From RHLJ01 sp965247355 (GTDB lineage Bacteria > Bacteroidota > Rhodothermia > Balneolales > Balneolaceae), in NCBI GenBank assembly GCA_965247355.1, contig OZ252011.1, positions 3,162,001 through 3,226,000 of the forward strand: a DNA stretch of 64,000 nucleotides. Reading direction: 5' to 3'. Below are positions 43,447-49,918 of this stretch, in pieces. How positions within the stretch are numbered: position 1 is the stretch's first letter; each line of letters opens with the position of its first letter. Under the pieces are notes generated by a model. That model saw only the letters and a program-made list of their open reading frames with translations, was not told the origin of the DNA and did not search any database. The position numbers were made by a program, and so were the translations under genes.

Positions 43447-44499
43447 TTACTCCCTCACAATCTTCTCGCCCTCACCAATCAGGATAAAATTCTCATCCCC
43501 AACAGCTTTATTAAAGTCATTGACGGGGTCATCATGTCCGTCATCGGCAAGAGGGAAAGTGCCATAATGCATCCCGATACTGAACTCTGACTTCACATCT
43601 TTATGAATCTGAACGGCCTGCGCGGGATCAACATGAACAGGCCCCATAAACCATCTTGGAATATATGCCCCGACAGGAATAAGGGATGTTTTGATAGGCG
43701 CATATCGTTCTCCGATTTCACTAAAAAAAGTATTGTAACCCGTATCTCCGGCAAAGTAAATGTTCCCATTCGGGGATTTAATCACGAAGCCGGCCCAAAG
43801 GGTTTTGTCACGGTCAAACATCCCGCGACTCGAAAAATGCTGAGCCTCAACAGCGGCGATATCCACTGAATCAGAAGCTGTGGTTTCCTCCCACCAATCC
43901 AGGGAAATCGTTTTAGAAAGTCCTTGTTTATTCAGATACAAATCAACCCCAAGTGGAGTGATAAAAGTTGGATCATGAATTTCCTGAATCCTTTTGAGGG
44001 TAGTGATATCCAGATGGTCGTAGTGGTTGTGACTCAGGAGCACAAAATCAATTTCCGGTAAGTCTTCAAAACGAATTCCCGGTGGACGCATACGTTTTGG
44101 TCCGGCAAAACTAAAGGGGGAAACCCGCTTGCTGTACACCGGATCGGTAATGATGTTCAGTCCATCCGTCTGAATCAAAAAGGTAGAATGATTGACATAC
44201 GTAATCACCTGAGTGGAATCGGTAATTCGGTCAGCTGGCTTTTCTCCGTAGGTGATATCGTCTTCAGAAAGTTCTGTCCACTCTCCGGTCTTTCGGTTGG
44301 TGACCCATTTCAGAAGATCAGCAAATCCTTTTTCTTCATATCCCTCACCATTTATAAATTTGGATCCATCAAAGTGATCGGTTGTCTTTCCTTTATAACC
44401 CGGGGCGGATGTCCATGAACCAATGCCCAATACAATAAGAATAAATACCCCGAGGATAATAAGTACAGTCATAGAAACTCTTTTGGTGATAGCATTCAT
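43447..44499 (-). CDS. Membrane-anchored MBL-fold hydrolase (NAPE-PLD-like)
   Basis: The protein has 350 residues. An N-terminal hydrophobic anchor (MTVLIILGVFILIVLGIGSW, about residues 9-28) precedes a metallo-beta-lactamase fold. Metal motifs: FVLLSHNHYDHLD (HxHxDH) and IYFAGDTGYNTFF, then HYGTFPLADD. The segments VITYVNHSTFLIQTDGLNIITDPVYSKRVSPFSFAGPKRMRPPGI and WAGFVIKSPNGNIYF are typical of the UlaG/NAPE-PLD-like branch, which can hydrolyse phosphodiesters. The substrate is unknown. It probably faces the periplasm. Confidence 0.87.
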   Translation of the reverse strand: MNAITKRVSMTVLIILGVFILIVLGIGSWTSAPGYKGKTTDHFDGSKFINGEGYEEKGFADLLKWVTNRKTGEWTELSEDDITYGEKPADRITDSTQVITYVNHSTFLIQTDGLNIITDPVYSKRVSPFSFAGPKRMRPPGIRFEDLPEIDFVLLSHNHYDHLDITTLKRIQEIHDPTFITPLGVDLYLNKQGLSKTISLDWWEETTASDSVDIAAVEAQHFSSRGMFDRDKTLWAGFVIKSPNGNIYFAGDTGYNTFFSEIGERYAPIKTSLIPVGAYIPRWFMGPVHVDPAQAVQIHKDVKSEFSIGMHYGTFPLADDGHDDPVNDFNKAVGDENFILIGEGEKIVRE

Positions 44500-44568
44500 A
44501 TTGCTCTTGAACTTAAATTAAAAGTTGAGCATTCAATATGATTGCCAAATCTAAGTAATAATGGTACA

Positions 44569-44590
44569 TTTTGTAGGTTATCCTACAAAA
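44569..44590. promoter_or_regulatory. Inverted repeat upstream of the CopG/MazF pair (candidate operator)
   Basis: TTTTGTAGG (44569-44577), spacer TTAT, CCTACAAAA (44582-44590): nine perfect base pairs. It ends 11 bases before the antitoxin ATG at 44602, a normal place for a toxin-antitoxin autorepression site bound by a ribbon-helix-helix antitoxin. Confidence 0.65.
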
Positions 44591-44601
44591 AATATGTTGC
44601 T

Positions 44602-44835
44602 ATGAGTGTAATGAGTATTCGAATCCCTGAAGAAAAAAGAAAGCAGCTTAAAGCTATAGCTTCTCTGGAAGGCAAATCTATGAGTAATATCGTAAGCGAT
44701 TTGATTGACGAATATGTAGTTGAAGCAACCGAACGTCTTAAGGAAAAAGCAGAACTTTTAGAAATTATGAAGGCAAGCGAAGGAGCTTTTTCAGAGTGGG
44801 ATAATGATGAAGATGAGGTCTATAATGACTTATAA
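44602..44835 (+). CDS. CopG-family (ribbon-helix-helix) antitoxin
   Basis: The protein has 77 residues from the ATG at 44602; a second ATG at 44611 is also possible. MSIRIPEEKRKQLKAIASLEGKSMSNIVSDLIDEYV is a ribbon-helix-helix DNA-binding domain; the C-terminal acidic tail (EGAFSEWDNDEDEVYNDL) is the likely toxin-neutralising part. The upstream extension to 44542 would run through the candidate operator and is rejected. It overlaps the MazF-like toxin gene by 11 bases, as expected for a toxin-antitoxin operon. Confidence 0.87.
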   Translation: MSVMSIRIPEEKRKQLKAIASLEGKSMSNIVSDLIDEYVVEATERLKEKAELLEIMKASEGAFSEWDNDEDEVYNDL

Positions 44836-45163
44836 AAAATGGGATATCGTACTAATTCCATTTCCATATACCGATCTGTCTTCTTCAAAAAAAAGACCTG
44901 CCGTTATAATTTCTCCTGAAAACTATAATAAAGAACTGGATGTAATGCTTCTTTTTCTTACAAGTAATTTGAATGCAGAGCCAAAAGAGGGAGATGTTAT
45001 ATTAAATAAATGGCGTAATGCAGGATTGCCAAAACCTTCTATGACCAGAATGAAAGTGATGACCCTCGACAAAGATTTCATTCTGAAAAAAATTGGTGCA
45101 ATTCAGGAAGTTGATGCGATGAAAATAAATGAGAGCTTAAAAGATTTTTTGGCTCTTAATTGA
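44825..45163 (+). CDS. MazF/PemK-family toxin
   Basis: The protein has 112 residues from the ATG at 44825. Visible: KWDIVLIPFPYTDLSSSKKRPAVIISPENYN (PemK/MazF start with the GDIVLxPFPFTDxSxxKxRPAxV pattern), VMLLFLTSNL and SMTRMKVMTLDKDFILKKIGAI. The family are ribosome-independent mRNA endonucleases. It is coupled to the CopG-type antitoxin (11-base overlap). The pair is on the plus strand, opposite to the cassette genes that follow, and lies outside the attC-delimited stretch. Confidence 0.88.
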   Translation: MTYKKWDIVLIPFPYTDLSSSKKRPAVIISPENYNKELDVMLLFLTSNLNAEPKEGDVILNKWRNAGLPKPSMTRMKVMTLDKDFILKKIGAIQEVDAMKINESLKDFLALN

Positions 45164-45191
45164 CATCAGAAGTTCTGTGAAGTTTCTTTGT

Positions 45192-45587
45192 TTACGTATC
45201 CAAATGATACCGTAGCGCCATTTGAATACAGATTTTGAGTTCCTTTTCCGGAATAGCTTCTTCAACGGGAATCATAATCGCACGATTTCCCTCAAACTCC
45301 AGCTCATCCGAAAACATGCTTCGATAGGTTTCTACCAAAGAGGTATTACAATTCACATAGATTCCGATCTGGTCAGGATTCCGCTCTTTCCAGTCCATGC
45401 GAATGGTAGTCCCGCTTTTAGGTTTTGAAGTCAGATAGGCAGGCTCGCTCCATTTAAGCGTTTCGGTAATTTGACCAACACCTTCGGTCTGTTCAGCTAC
45501 CTGATAAATCAGGCTTCGAAGAGCGTTCATTTTTGGTTTGATGTGATTCGGATAGGAATCGAATTTTTCTTTTACGGAAGGCTCCAT
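45192..45587 (-). CDS. DUF1801 domain protein
   Basis: The protein has 131 residues, with no signal peptide. Motifs: VKEKFDSYPNHIKPKMNALRSLIYQVAEQTEGVGQITETLKWSEPAYLTSKPKSGTTIRMDWKERNPDQIGIYVNCNTSLVETYRSMF. This fits the DUF1801 (YdhG-like) fold, which has no established catalytic function. It lies on the same strand as the cassette genes and begins 23 bases beyond the R' end of the attC-like site at 45610-45727. However, it has no attC-like site after its own stop, so it may be the resident flank or a cassette that has lost its site. Confidence 0.8.
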   Translation of the reverse strand: MEPSVKEKFDSYPNHIKPKMNALRSLIYQVAEQTEGVGQITETLKWSEPAYLTSKPKSGTTIRMDWKERNPDQIGIYVNCNTSLVETYRSMFSDELEFEGNRAIMIPVEEAIPEKELKICIQMALRYHLDT

Positions 45588-45609
45588 AGCCGTTTTATTG
45601 ATTCAGGGT

Positions 45610-45727
45610 TTGTAACGCTAGCTAATATAAGCGTTGGCACTGACAACCCTATGTCAATGGTGCCGGAAGATTTGAAAATTGGCAGTGCTAAACTCGATTC
45701 AGTATCCGCTTGAAATGCTTGTTAGGT
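45610..45727 (-). repeat. attC-like site A (after the parE-like gene)
   Basis: On the minus strand it starts with ACCTAAC (exact RYYYAAC) six bases after the parE stop, continues AAGCATTTCAAGCGG (as in sites B and C), contains an internal stem, and ends ...CGCTTATATTAGCTAGC with a GTTACAA R'-like box, which departs from GTTRRRY. Length is 118 bases, within the usual range. Pairing of the outer L boxes is imperfect, so this site is degenerate or of a different length class. Confidence 0.6.
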
Positions 45728-45732
45728 AATCG

Positions 45733-46023
45733 TTAATGAGGTTTTTGAGGTAAAGATTGACGAATATGCCAGATTGTAAGCATATCAATTCGGTTAGATT
45801 TAAGCTCATACACCAATCGATAATTCCCATGAATTAATTCCTTTATTTCTGCTCGGTTAAATTCAGGAACCATTCTTCCACTTTCTGGTTGAGTGATTAA
45901 TTGCTCGCTATGTGTGAAAACACCCTCAGCCCATTTTATGGCAGTAGGAATATCATCTAATGCAATGTAATCTGTACACTCTTCAACTCGGGTTAGAAAA
46001 CGATCTGTAAAAATTACTTCCAT
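45733..46023 (-). CDS. RelE/ParE-family toxin
   Basis: The protein has 96 residues. Visible: VIFTDRFLTRVEECTDYIALDDIPTAIKWAEGVFTHSEQLITQPESGRMVPEFNRAEIKELIHGNYRLVYELKSNRIDMLTIWHIRQSLP. The RxVPE...I.EL....YRLVY and C-terminal I.H..R.L pattern is that of the ParE/RelE superfamily. The target, gyrase or mRNA, cannot be read here. Its start overlaps the antitoxin gene by ten bases. An attC-like site begins six bases after its stop. Confidence 0.87.
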   Translation of the reverse strand: MEVIFTDRFLTRVEECTDYIALDDIPTAIKWAEGVFTHSEQLITQPESGRMVPEFNRAEIKELIHGNYRLVYELKSNRIDMLTIWHIRQSLPQKPH

Positions 46024-46298
46024 TTAGAAAGATGTTTTTCAATTCGCTCTTTCGCTTGTTGCATAGTAAAAGTATTGCCCTGCTCTACTTGTTGTTTTGC
46101 CTCAAGTAGATCTTCTAACATTTCCATTTTCTTGGAAATGCGTTCATACTCAGAAACATCCATCAAAACAGCAGCACTTTTCCCATGTTGGGTTAAAACA
46201 ATCGGCTGTTTTTCTTTTTTTAAGCGTTTTACGAAATCAGCTGATTTCTTACGAAACTCGGAAAGTGGTTCAATATCGTTAGAGATAGAAATATTCAT
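46014..46298 (-). CDS. Phd/YefM-family antitoxin
   Basis: The protein has 94 residues from the ATG at 46296-46298. The longer frame to 46346 would run through the candidate operator. Visible: MNISISNDIEPLSEFRKKSADFVKRLKKEKQPIVLTQHGKSAAVLMDVSEYERI, the Phd/YefM DNA-binding domain with PIVLTQHGKSAAVLMD. The C-terminal helix (EMLEDLLEAKQQVEQGNTFTMQQAKERIEKHLSKW) should bind the toxin. It forms a cassette-borne toxin-antitoxin operon with the ParE-like gene. The cassette carries its own probable operator at 46303-46338. Confidence 0.88.
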   Translation of the reverse strand: MNISISNDIEPLSEFRKKSADFVKRLKKEKQPIVLTQHGKSAAVLMDVSEYERISKKMEMLEDLLEAKQQVEQGNTFTMQQAKERIEKHLSKWK

Positions 46299-46302
46299 AT
46301 AA

Positions 46303-46338
46303 GTACATATAAAGTTTTTTAAAACACTTTTAATGTAC
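46303..46338. promoter_or_regulatory. Imperfect palindrome upstream of the phd-like gene
   Basis: GTACATATAAAGT (46303-46315) and ACTTTTAATGTAC (46326-46338) pair at 11 of 13 positions. It lies 5-40 bases upstream of the antitoxin start, the expected site for autorepression. It lies within the cassette, so the pair can be expressed without an integron promoter. Confidence 0.55.
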
Positions 46339-46374
46339 CGAAACAAATTATAGGAACCAATTCATGATTAGGTT

Positions 46375-46423
46375 GCCTAACGACCCAAACCGGGTTCGAG
46401 TCCGCTTGAAACGCTTGTTATAG
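46375..46423 (-). repeat. attC-like site B (after the TIMP-like gene), apparently shortened
   Basis: On the minus strand it reads CTATAAC, AAGCGTTTCAAGCGG, ACTCGAACCCGG, TTTGGGTC and ends GTTAGGC (exact GTTRRRY). Its first part equals site C and its end shares GGGTCGTTA with site C, but the middle and the complementary L' arm are missing. At 49 bases it is shorter than known functional sites. The R''-side box overlaps the stop codon of the TIMP-like gene. Confidence 0.6.
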
Positions 46424-47017
46424 GGCATTTCTTTTTCGCATATATTGGAAAAATATACCGATAGAAGCAATGAACGCGAATAACCAAATAGCCCAATTAT
46501 TGAAGAAAGAAGCTGTTCGGATCGGGTCTGGAAATTGGTTGTCAAGTAATTCACGATCATCAAAATCCAAACCTTCGGTTTTATCCCATTCTTTTGCCCA
46601 ATCACTTAGATAATATGTGTTTATGGTTCTCGAGCACAACCATGTAAAATGATTTCTAGTACCCTTCCAACTTAAATCTCCACTTTCTGCGAATACAAGA
46701 TATTCTCCATAAAATGTGAAGGGAAACTCACAACTATTAAAAGATTGTTTAACTCGAATTTTACTCTTCTTTGACCCCTTCCATTTTTTTGATACTTCTA
46801 ATGTTACTACCCAATATTGACGCCTTTCAGCTGGTAGGAAACTAGGCTCATTTGATGGAAACAGATCTCTTTCTAATTCGATTTTGATGACTTTTCCGAT
46901 AAATATTTCTGAGGCACGTTCAACAGCTTCTTCATATGGAATTGCAGAACAAGAACAGGCATACACTTTTGAACCTAAAACAGCGAGCAGAAAAAATGTG
47001 CTAATTAAGATTCTCAT
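46418..47017 (-). CDS. TIMP-like exported protein with a C-terminal membrane segment (cassette gene)
   Basis: The protein has 199 residues. The signal MRILISTFFLLAVLGSKVYA leads directly to CSCSAIPYEEAVERASEIFIGKVIKIE. The Cys-x-Cys start and the xEEAxxxAxxIFxGKVxxIE pattern match the tissue-inhibitor-of-metalloproteinase (TIMP/netrin-like) fold found in bacteria. A middle Cys (NSCEFPF) and another (TWLCSRT) could pair with the first two. The end, NNWAIWLFAFIASIGIFFQYMRKRNAL, is a membrane anchor with a basic tail. Whether the protein inhibits proteases is unknown. It forms a cassette with attC-like site B at its 3' end. Confidence 0.78.
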   Translation of the reverse strand: MRILISTFFLLAVLGSKVYACSCSAIPYEEAVERASEIFIGKVIKIELERDLFPSNEPSFLPAERRQYWVVTLEVSKKWKGSKKSKIRVKQSFNSCEFPFTFYGEYLVFAESGDLSWKGTRNHFTWLCSRTINTYYLSDWAKEWDKTEGLDFDDRELLDNQFPDPIRTASFFNNWAIWLFAFIASIGIFFQYMRKRNAL

Positions 47018-47030
47018 ACTTGGTTAAGCC

Positions 47031-47120
47031 CTATAACGACCCGGCGTTTAAGCGGCGAGCCTGGTTTTATTTATTAAAGTTTCGAACCCTAAACGAGTCC
47101 GCTTAAAACGCTTGTTATGC
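47031..47120 (-). repeat. attC-like site C (after the small membrane-protein gene)
   Basis: This is the best-preserved site. On the plus strand GCGTTTAAGCGG (47044-47055) pairs with CCGCTTAAAACGC (47099-47111), leaving one unpaired A, the kind of extrahelical base that directs strand choice in attC folding. Outer boxes are CTATAAC (47031-47037) and GTTATGC (47114-47120). Length is 90 bases. It begins six bases after the stop of the 168-residue membrane-protein gene. Confidence 0.75.
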
Positions 47121-47126
47121 CACAAT

Positions 47127-47633
47127 TTAAATGATAGTTGCAAATATTACAGAAAAGTAAATGCTTTTACCAAGCATGGCTCCATAAAAGAGTTTTCCCC
47201 AATTAAAAGAGAGCCAACGTTTCCAATTTAATAATGGAGAAATTGAAATAAGTAATCCAGTCAACCAAAAGATAATATTTTTGTGTCGCTGAAATCTTTT
47301 GTTTAGGTCTGTTAGATAAACTTCATTCCAAAGCCCAAAAAAAGGAGTTAGTTCGACTTTGATCCTTTGACCAACAGTAGTTGAGTTATAGATTTTGTCT
47401 GTAATTAGTATGTCAGTCAGATTCTCATTCGAATTAACTGTTAAATAATGAAATGTCTTATACGTTTTGCCAACTCTTTTACCTTCCGTAAACAATTCTG
47501 AAACCTGTCCTGATAAAACTTTTGGCTGACTGTACAAATCAAAAATAACTAAGAGAACTAATATTGATGTAACTATTGAAAGTATTCCATCAGCGATGAC
47601 AAAAGGATTTATTTTTGCTTTCTTTTTATTCAA
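47127..47633 (-). CDS. Small membrane protein of unknown family (cassette gene)
   Basis: The protein has 168 residues with three predicted membrane segments: NPFVIADGILSIVTSILVLLVIFDLY (about 9-34), NIIFWLTGLLISISPLLNW (about 118-136) and LFYGAMLGKSIYFSVIFATII (end). Between the first two is a soluble beta-rich stretch (LSGQVSELFTEGKRVGKTYKTFHYLTVNSNENLTDILITDKIYNSTTVGQRIKVELTPFFGLWNEVYL). I do not recognise the family. It is followed by attC-like site C. A possible outer box, GGTATAAC at about 47652-47659, lies just before its start, but no complete site could be drawn there. Confidence 0.7.
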   Translation of the reverse strand: MNKKKAKINPFVIADGILSIVTSILVLLVIFDLYSQPKVLSGQVSELFTEGKRVGKTYKTFHYLTVNSNENLTDILITDKIYNSTTVGQRIKVELTPFFGLWNEVYLTDLNKRFQRHKNIIFWLTGLLISISPLLNWKRWLSFNWGKLFYGAMLGKSIYFSVIFATII

Positions 47634-47794
47634 AAGCGGTAATGTTTTTGTGGTATAACATAATATTAGTGAAAGTAGGATTTATAAGGATAAGTTTCAT
47701 AAAATCCTATAAGTAGCCCTCACGTTCTGAAAATAGGGAATTCAGGATTTTATTGAACGAAAATCAAAAACAGTAACAGTCGATAAAATCCAAA

Positions 47795-49129
47795 TTATTT
47801 CTTCATCAACGCCTCAATTTCGCTGATTTCTTTCGGGACATTCGTCAGGTTTTCGTATCCGTCTTCGGTTACGGCAATGTTATCTTCAATACGAATTCCG
47901 CCAAAACCGAGCAGTGATTTCACTTTCTCAACATTCAGGAATTTGGCTTTTTCAGGATCTTCCATCGCCGGCTCGAGAACGGCTGGTACAAAATAAATAC
48001 CCGGTTCAATAGTAATCACCATTCCGGGGAGTAACTCTCTTCGGGCACGCAGGAATTTAATGCCGGGTCGGTCAATGCGGTCAACACCTTTTGGGTAACC
48101 GCCTACATCATGCGTATCTAATCCGAGGAAGTGACCAAGTCCGTGCGGGAAGAACAGTGCAAAAATATTCTGCTCCATAATATCATCAATCTCGCCTTGT
48201 ATAATGCCGAGCTTTTTAAGTCCGCCCATCATAATCCGGGCAGCCATCAGGTGAAGGTCTTCCATCTTAACGCCCGGACGAATGGATTCAATCACTTCAG
48301 TGTGCGCGTTCAGTACCGACTGATAAATCCCGGCCTGAATCTCTGTGAATTTCCCGTTTGCAGGAAAAGTTCGGGTATAATCGGCGGCATAGCCATTGCA
48401 CTCAAATCCGGCATCCATCAGAAATAAATCGCCGTCTTTAATCGGACTGTTATTCTCTACATAATGCAAAATGGAGGCATTTACTCCGGAAGCAAAAATC
48501 CCATTATAGGCATCCTGAAGCAATCCGTTCTCCATCTGGATTTTGTTAAAAATCGCTTTGATCTCAAACTCATTCATTCCCGGTTTGATCGACTTCATCA
48601 CTTCCAGATAAGCCAAATCATTCACCCGGCACGCTTCCCGCATTTGGTCCAGTTCCCAATCCGTTTTAATAACACGACAGAAAGTAAGGGCGTCTACCAG
48701 TGAATCTGTTTCTACCGTAAATCCACGATCTAAATCTTCAATAAACTCCGCTTGCTCATCGGTTAAGCAATACACTGTTTCAGGTTTGATGGTATTGAGC
48801 ACATGCAGAATATCATTCTGGAAGTGAAGGTGATCGGGCTTGTACTGCTCCTGATATTGTTCTTTCGTTTTCACATAACCATGCCAAACCGCGTATTGAG
48901 CATCCCGCTTTGGAACAAATAAATGATATTCTTCTTTCTTGAGATCCAGAATCAGAGAACAATCCGCTTCATTAGCTCCGGTTAAATACCAGAAATTGGA
49001 TTCCTGTCGGAATGGAAACTCATAGTCCGTTTTGTAACGGTACATGGTTTCTGCGCCCTGGATAAAAACAACGCCACTCTGGTTGTCATCAAATAAAGAA
49101 AAAAGCTTTTCGCGGTGTAGGTGGTGCAT
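47795..49129 (-). CDS. pepP: Xaa-Pro aminopeptidase (M24)
   Basis: The protein has 444 residues from the ATG at 49127-49129. It removes N-terminal residues preceding proline. Visible: the AMP-N domain (HHLHREKLFSLF...YRYKTDYEFPFRQESNFWYLTGANEADCSLIL) and the pita-bread domain with metal ligands in LFLMDAGFECNGYAADYTRTFPANGKF (two Asp), HGLGHFLGLDTHDVGG (His), TIEPGIYFVP (Glu) and GGIRIEDNIAVTEDG (Glu). It is a cytoplasmic enzyme with no signal peptide. The gene borders the cassette array and looks like the resident chromosomal flank. Confidence 0.95.
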   Translation of the reverse strand: MHHLHREKLFSLFDDNQSGVVFIQGAETMYRYKTDYEFPFRQESNFWYLTGANEADCSLILDLKKEEYHLFVPKRDAQYAVWHGYVKTKEQYQEQYKPDHLHFQNDILHVLNTIKPETVYCLTDEQAEFIEDLDRGFTVETDSLVDALTFCRVIKTDWELDQMREACRVNDLAYLEVMKSIKPGMNEFEIKAIFNKIQMENGLLQDAYNGIFASGVNASILHYVENNSPIKDGDLFLMDAGFECNGYAADYTRTFPANGKFTEIQAGIYQSVLNAHTEVIESIRPGVKMEDLHLMAARIMMGGLKKLGIIQGEIDDIMEQNIFALFFPHGLGHFLGLDTHDVGGYPKGVDRIDRPGIKFLRARRELLPGMVITIEPGIYFVPAVLEPAMEDPEKAKFLNVEKVKSLLGFGGIRIEDNIAVTEDGYENLTNVPKEISEIEALMKK

Positions 49130-49159
49130 AGCAATGTGCAATTAAAAATGAATAAATCT

Positions 49160-49270
49160 CGACCTCTCCCTTGTTCCCTCTCCTTCTCAAGGAGAGGGAG
49201 ACTCTTCGATTAAGGTCGGTGTATAATACAGAAGTTCTCCCCCTTTTTGAAGGGGGAGACAGAGGGGGTA
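49160..49270. repeat. Two CCCTCTCC-type palindromic repeats upstream of pepP
   Basis: The first unit folds as CTCTCCTT/AAGGAGAG-type arms in TCCCTCTCCTTCTCAAGGAG with AGGGAG (about 49176-49200). The second folds as CTCCCCCTTTTTGAAGGGGGAG (49225-49246, about). They resemble units at 7934 and 23972. Arm boundaries were drawn by eye. Confidence 0.55.
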
Positions 49271-49282
49271 AAAAGAATGAGG

Positions 49283-49918
49283 CTACCCTCTCTTCATCTT
49301 CTCGCCATTTCCTATAAAAACTCCCAGAAATCCTTCTTTGAAAGTGATGGTAGGATTATCGCCGGTAATTTCATTTGAGCTTCCATCCTGTCCGCCCATT
49401 TCGAGTACGCTGTTTGTCAGCGGATAGAGAACGTCTGTGGAGGTGAATTCTTCAACGGGATTCCGAACCGGGAAAAAGGAAATGATGGTTCCGATGGGTA
49501 GGTCAGGTTTGTAGGGTGATTGGACCAGGAAGGTATCGCCGTAATCATCGCGGAATATGATATCTGTAAATTTTGGCCAGAATTGCTGAAGCACCGACAT
49601 ATTTTTCATCAGGTGATCAATTCGCTTGCCCAACGCTCCCAAAACAACAGCATGTGTTGCGCCTTGCTTAAGAGCATAACTCAAAGCTTTTTCCAAATCG
49701 TTGGTTTCCTGATCCTTATCCTCCAGAATGTTGATGCCTTCATGATTGGTGTACACAAAGCTATCCATGTCGCCAATTACGATATCAGGAGTAAAGCCAT
49801 AGCCAATGATCGCGTGTCCGCCGCTGTCGGCACCGATCACCAAATCGGCGGTTTCAATTTCTTTTTCCAGTAGGTCTTTCTTTGGAGGTGTTCCTCCGGC
49901 AACAATCAGTGCGTTCAT
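49283..49918 (-). CDS. thiN: Thiamine pyrophosphokinase
   Basis: The protein has 211 residues from the ATG at 49916-49918; an ATG 11 codons upstream is possible. It converts thiamine to thiamine pyrophosphate using ATP. Visible: NALIVAGGTPPKKDLLEKEIETADLVIGADSGGHAIIGYGFTPDIVIGDMDSF (the ADxG...P.x.xGDxDS core), QETNDLEKALSYALKQGATHAVVLGALGKRIDHLMKNMSVL (the TDxEKA and GxxGxRxDHxxxN motifs) and a C-terminal thiamine-binding domain. It is a lone gene. Confidence 0.92.
   Translation of the reverse strand: MNALIVAGGTPPKKDLLEKEIETADLVIGADSGGHAIIGYGFTPDIVIGDMDSFVYTNHEGINILEDKDQETNDLEKALSYALKQGATHAVVLGALGKRIDHLMKNMSVLQQFWPKFTDIIFRDDYGDTFLVQSPYKPDLPIGTIISFFPVRNPVEEFTSTDVLYPLTNSVLEMGGQDGSSNEITGDNPTITFKEGFLGVFIGNGEKMKRG

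Larger units (their letters stand above)
45610..47120 (-). mobile_element. Integron cassette array without a visible integrase (CALIN-like)
   Basis: Three attC-like sites (A 45610-45727, B 46375-46423, C 47031-47120) each start within about six bases of the stop codon of a minus-strand gene and separate short genes typical of cassettes (Phd/ParE pair, TIMP-like protein, small membrane protein). They share the boxes TAAC-AAGCRTTTYAAGCGG and a GTTA-type end. No tyrosine recombinase with the integron insertion is encoded in the window, so it is a cluster of attC sites lacking integron-integrase, or the tail of a longer array whose integrase lies elsewhere. Confidence 0.7.

Noticed and set aside
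45164..45191. attC-like site after the DUF1801 gene
   Set aside because: Nothing resembling R'/R'' boxes; the spacer is only 28 bases.
46348..46605. 85-residue open frame on the minus strand through attC-like site B
   Set aside because: It overlaps the TIMP-like gene in another frame and runs through the attC-like site; composition gives no support.
47640..47794. Possible fourth attC-like site near GGTATAAC (about 47652)
   Set aside because: Only one box is seen; no matching partner box or L arms were found before pepP.
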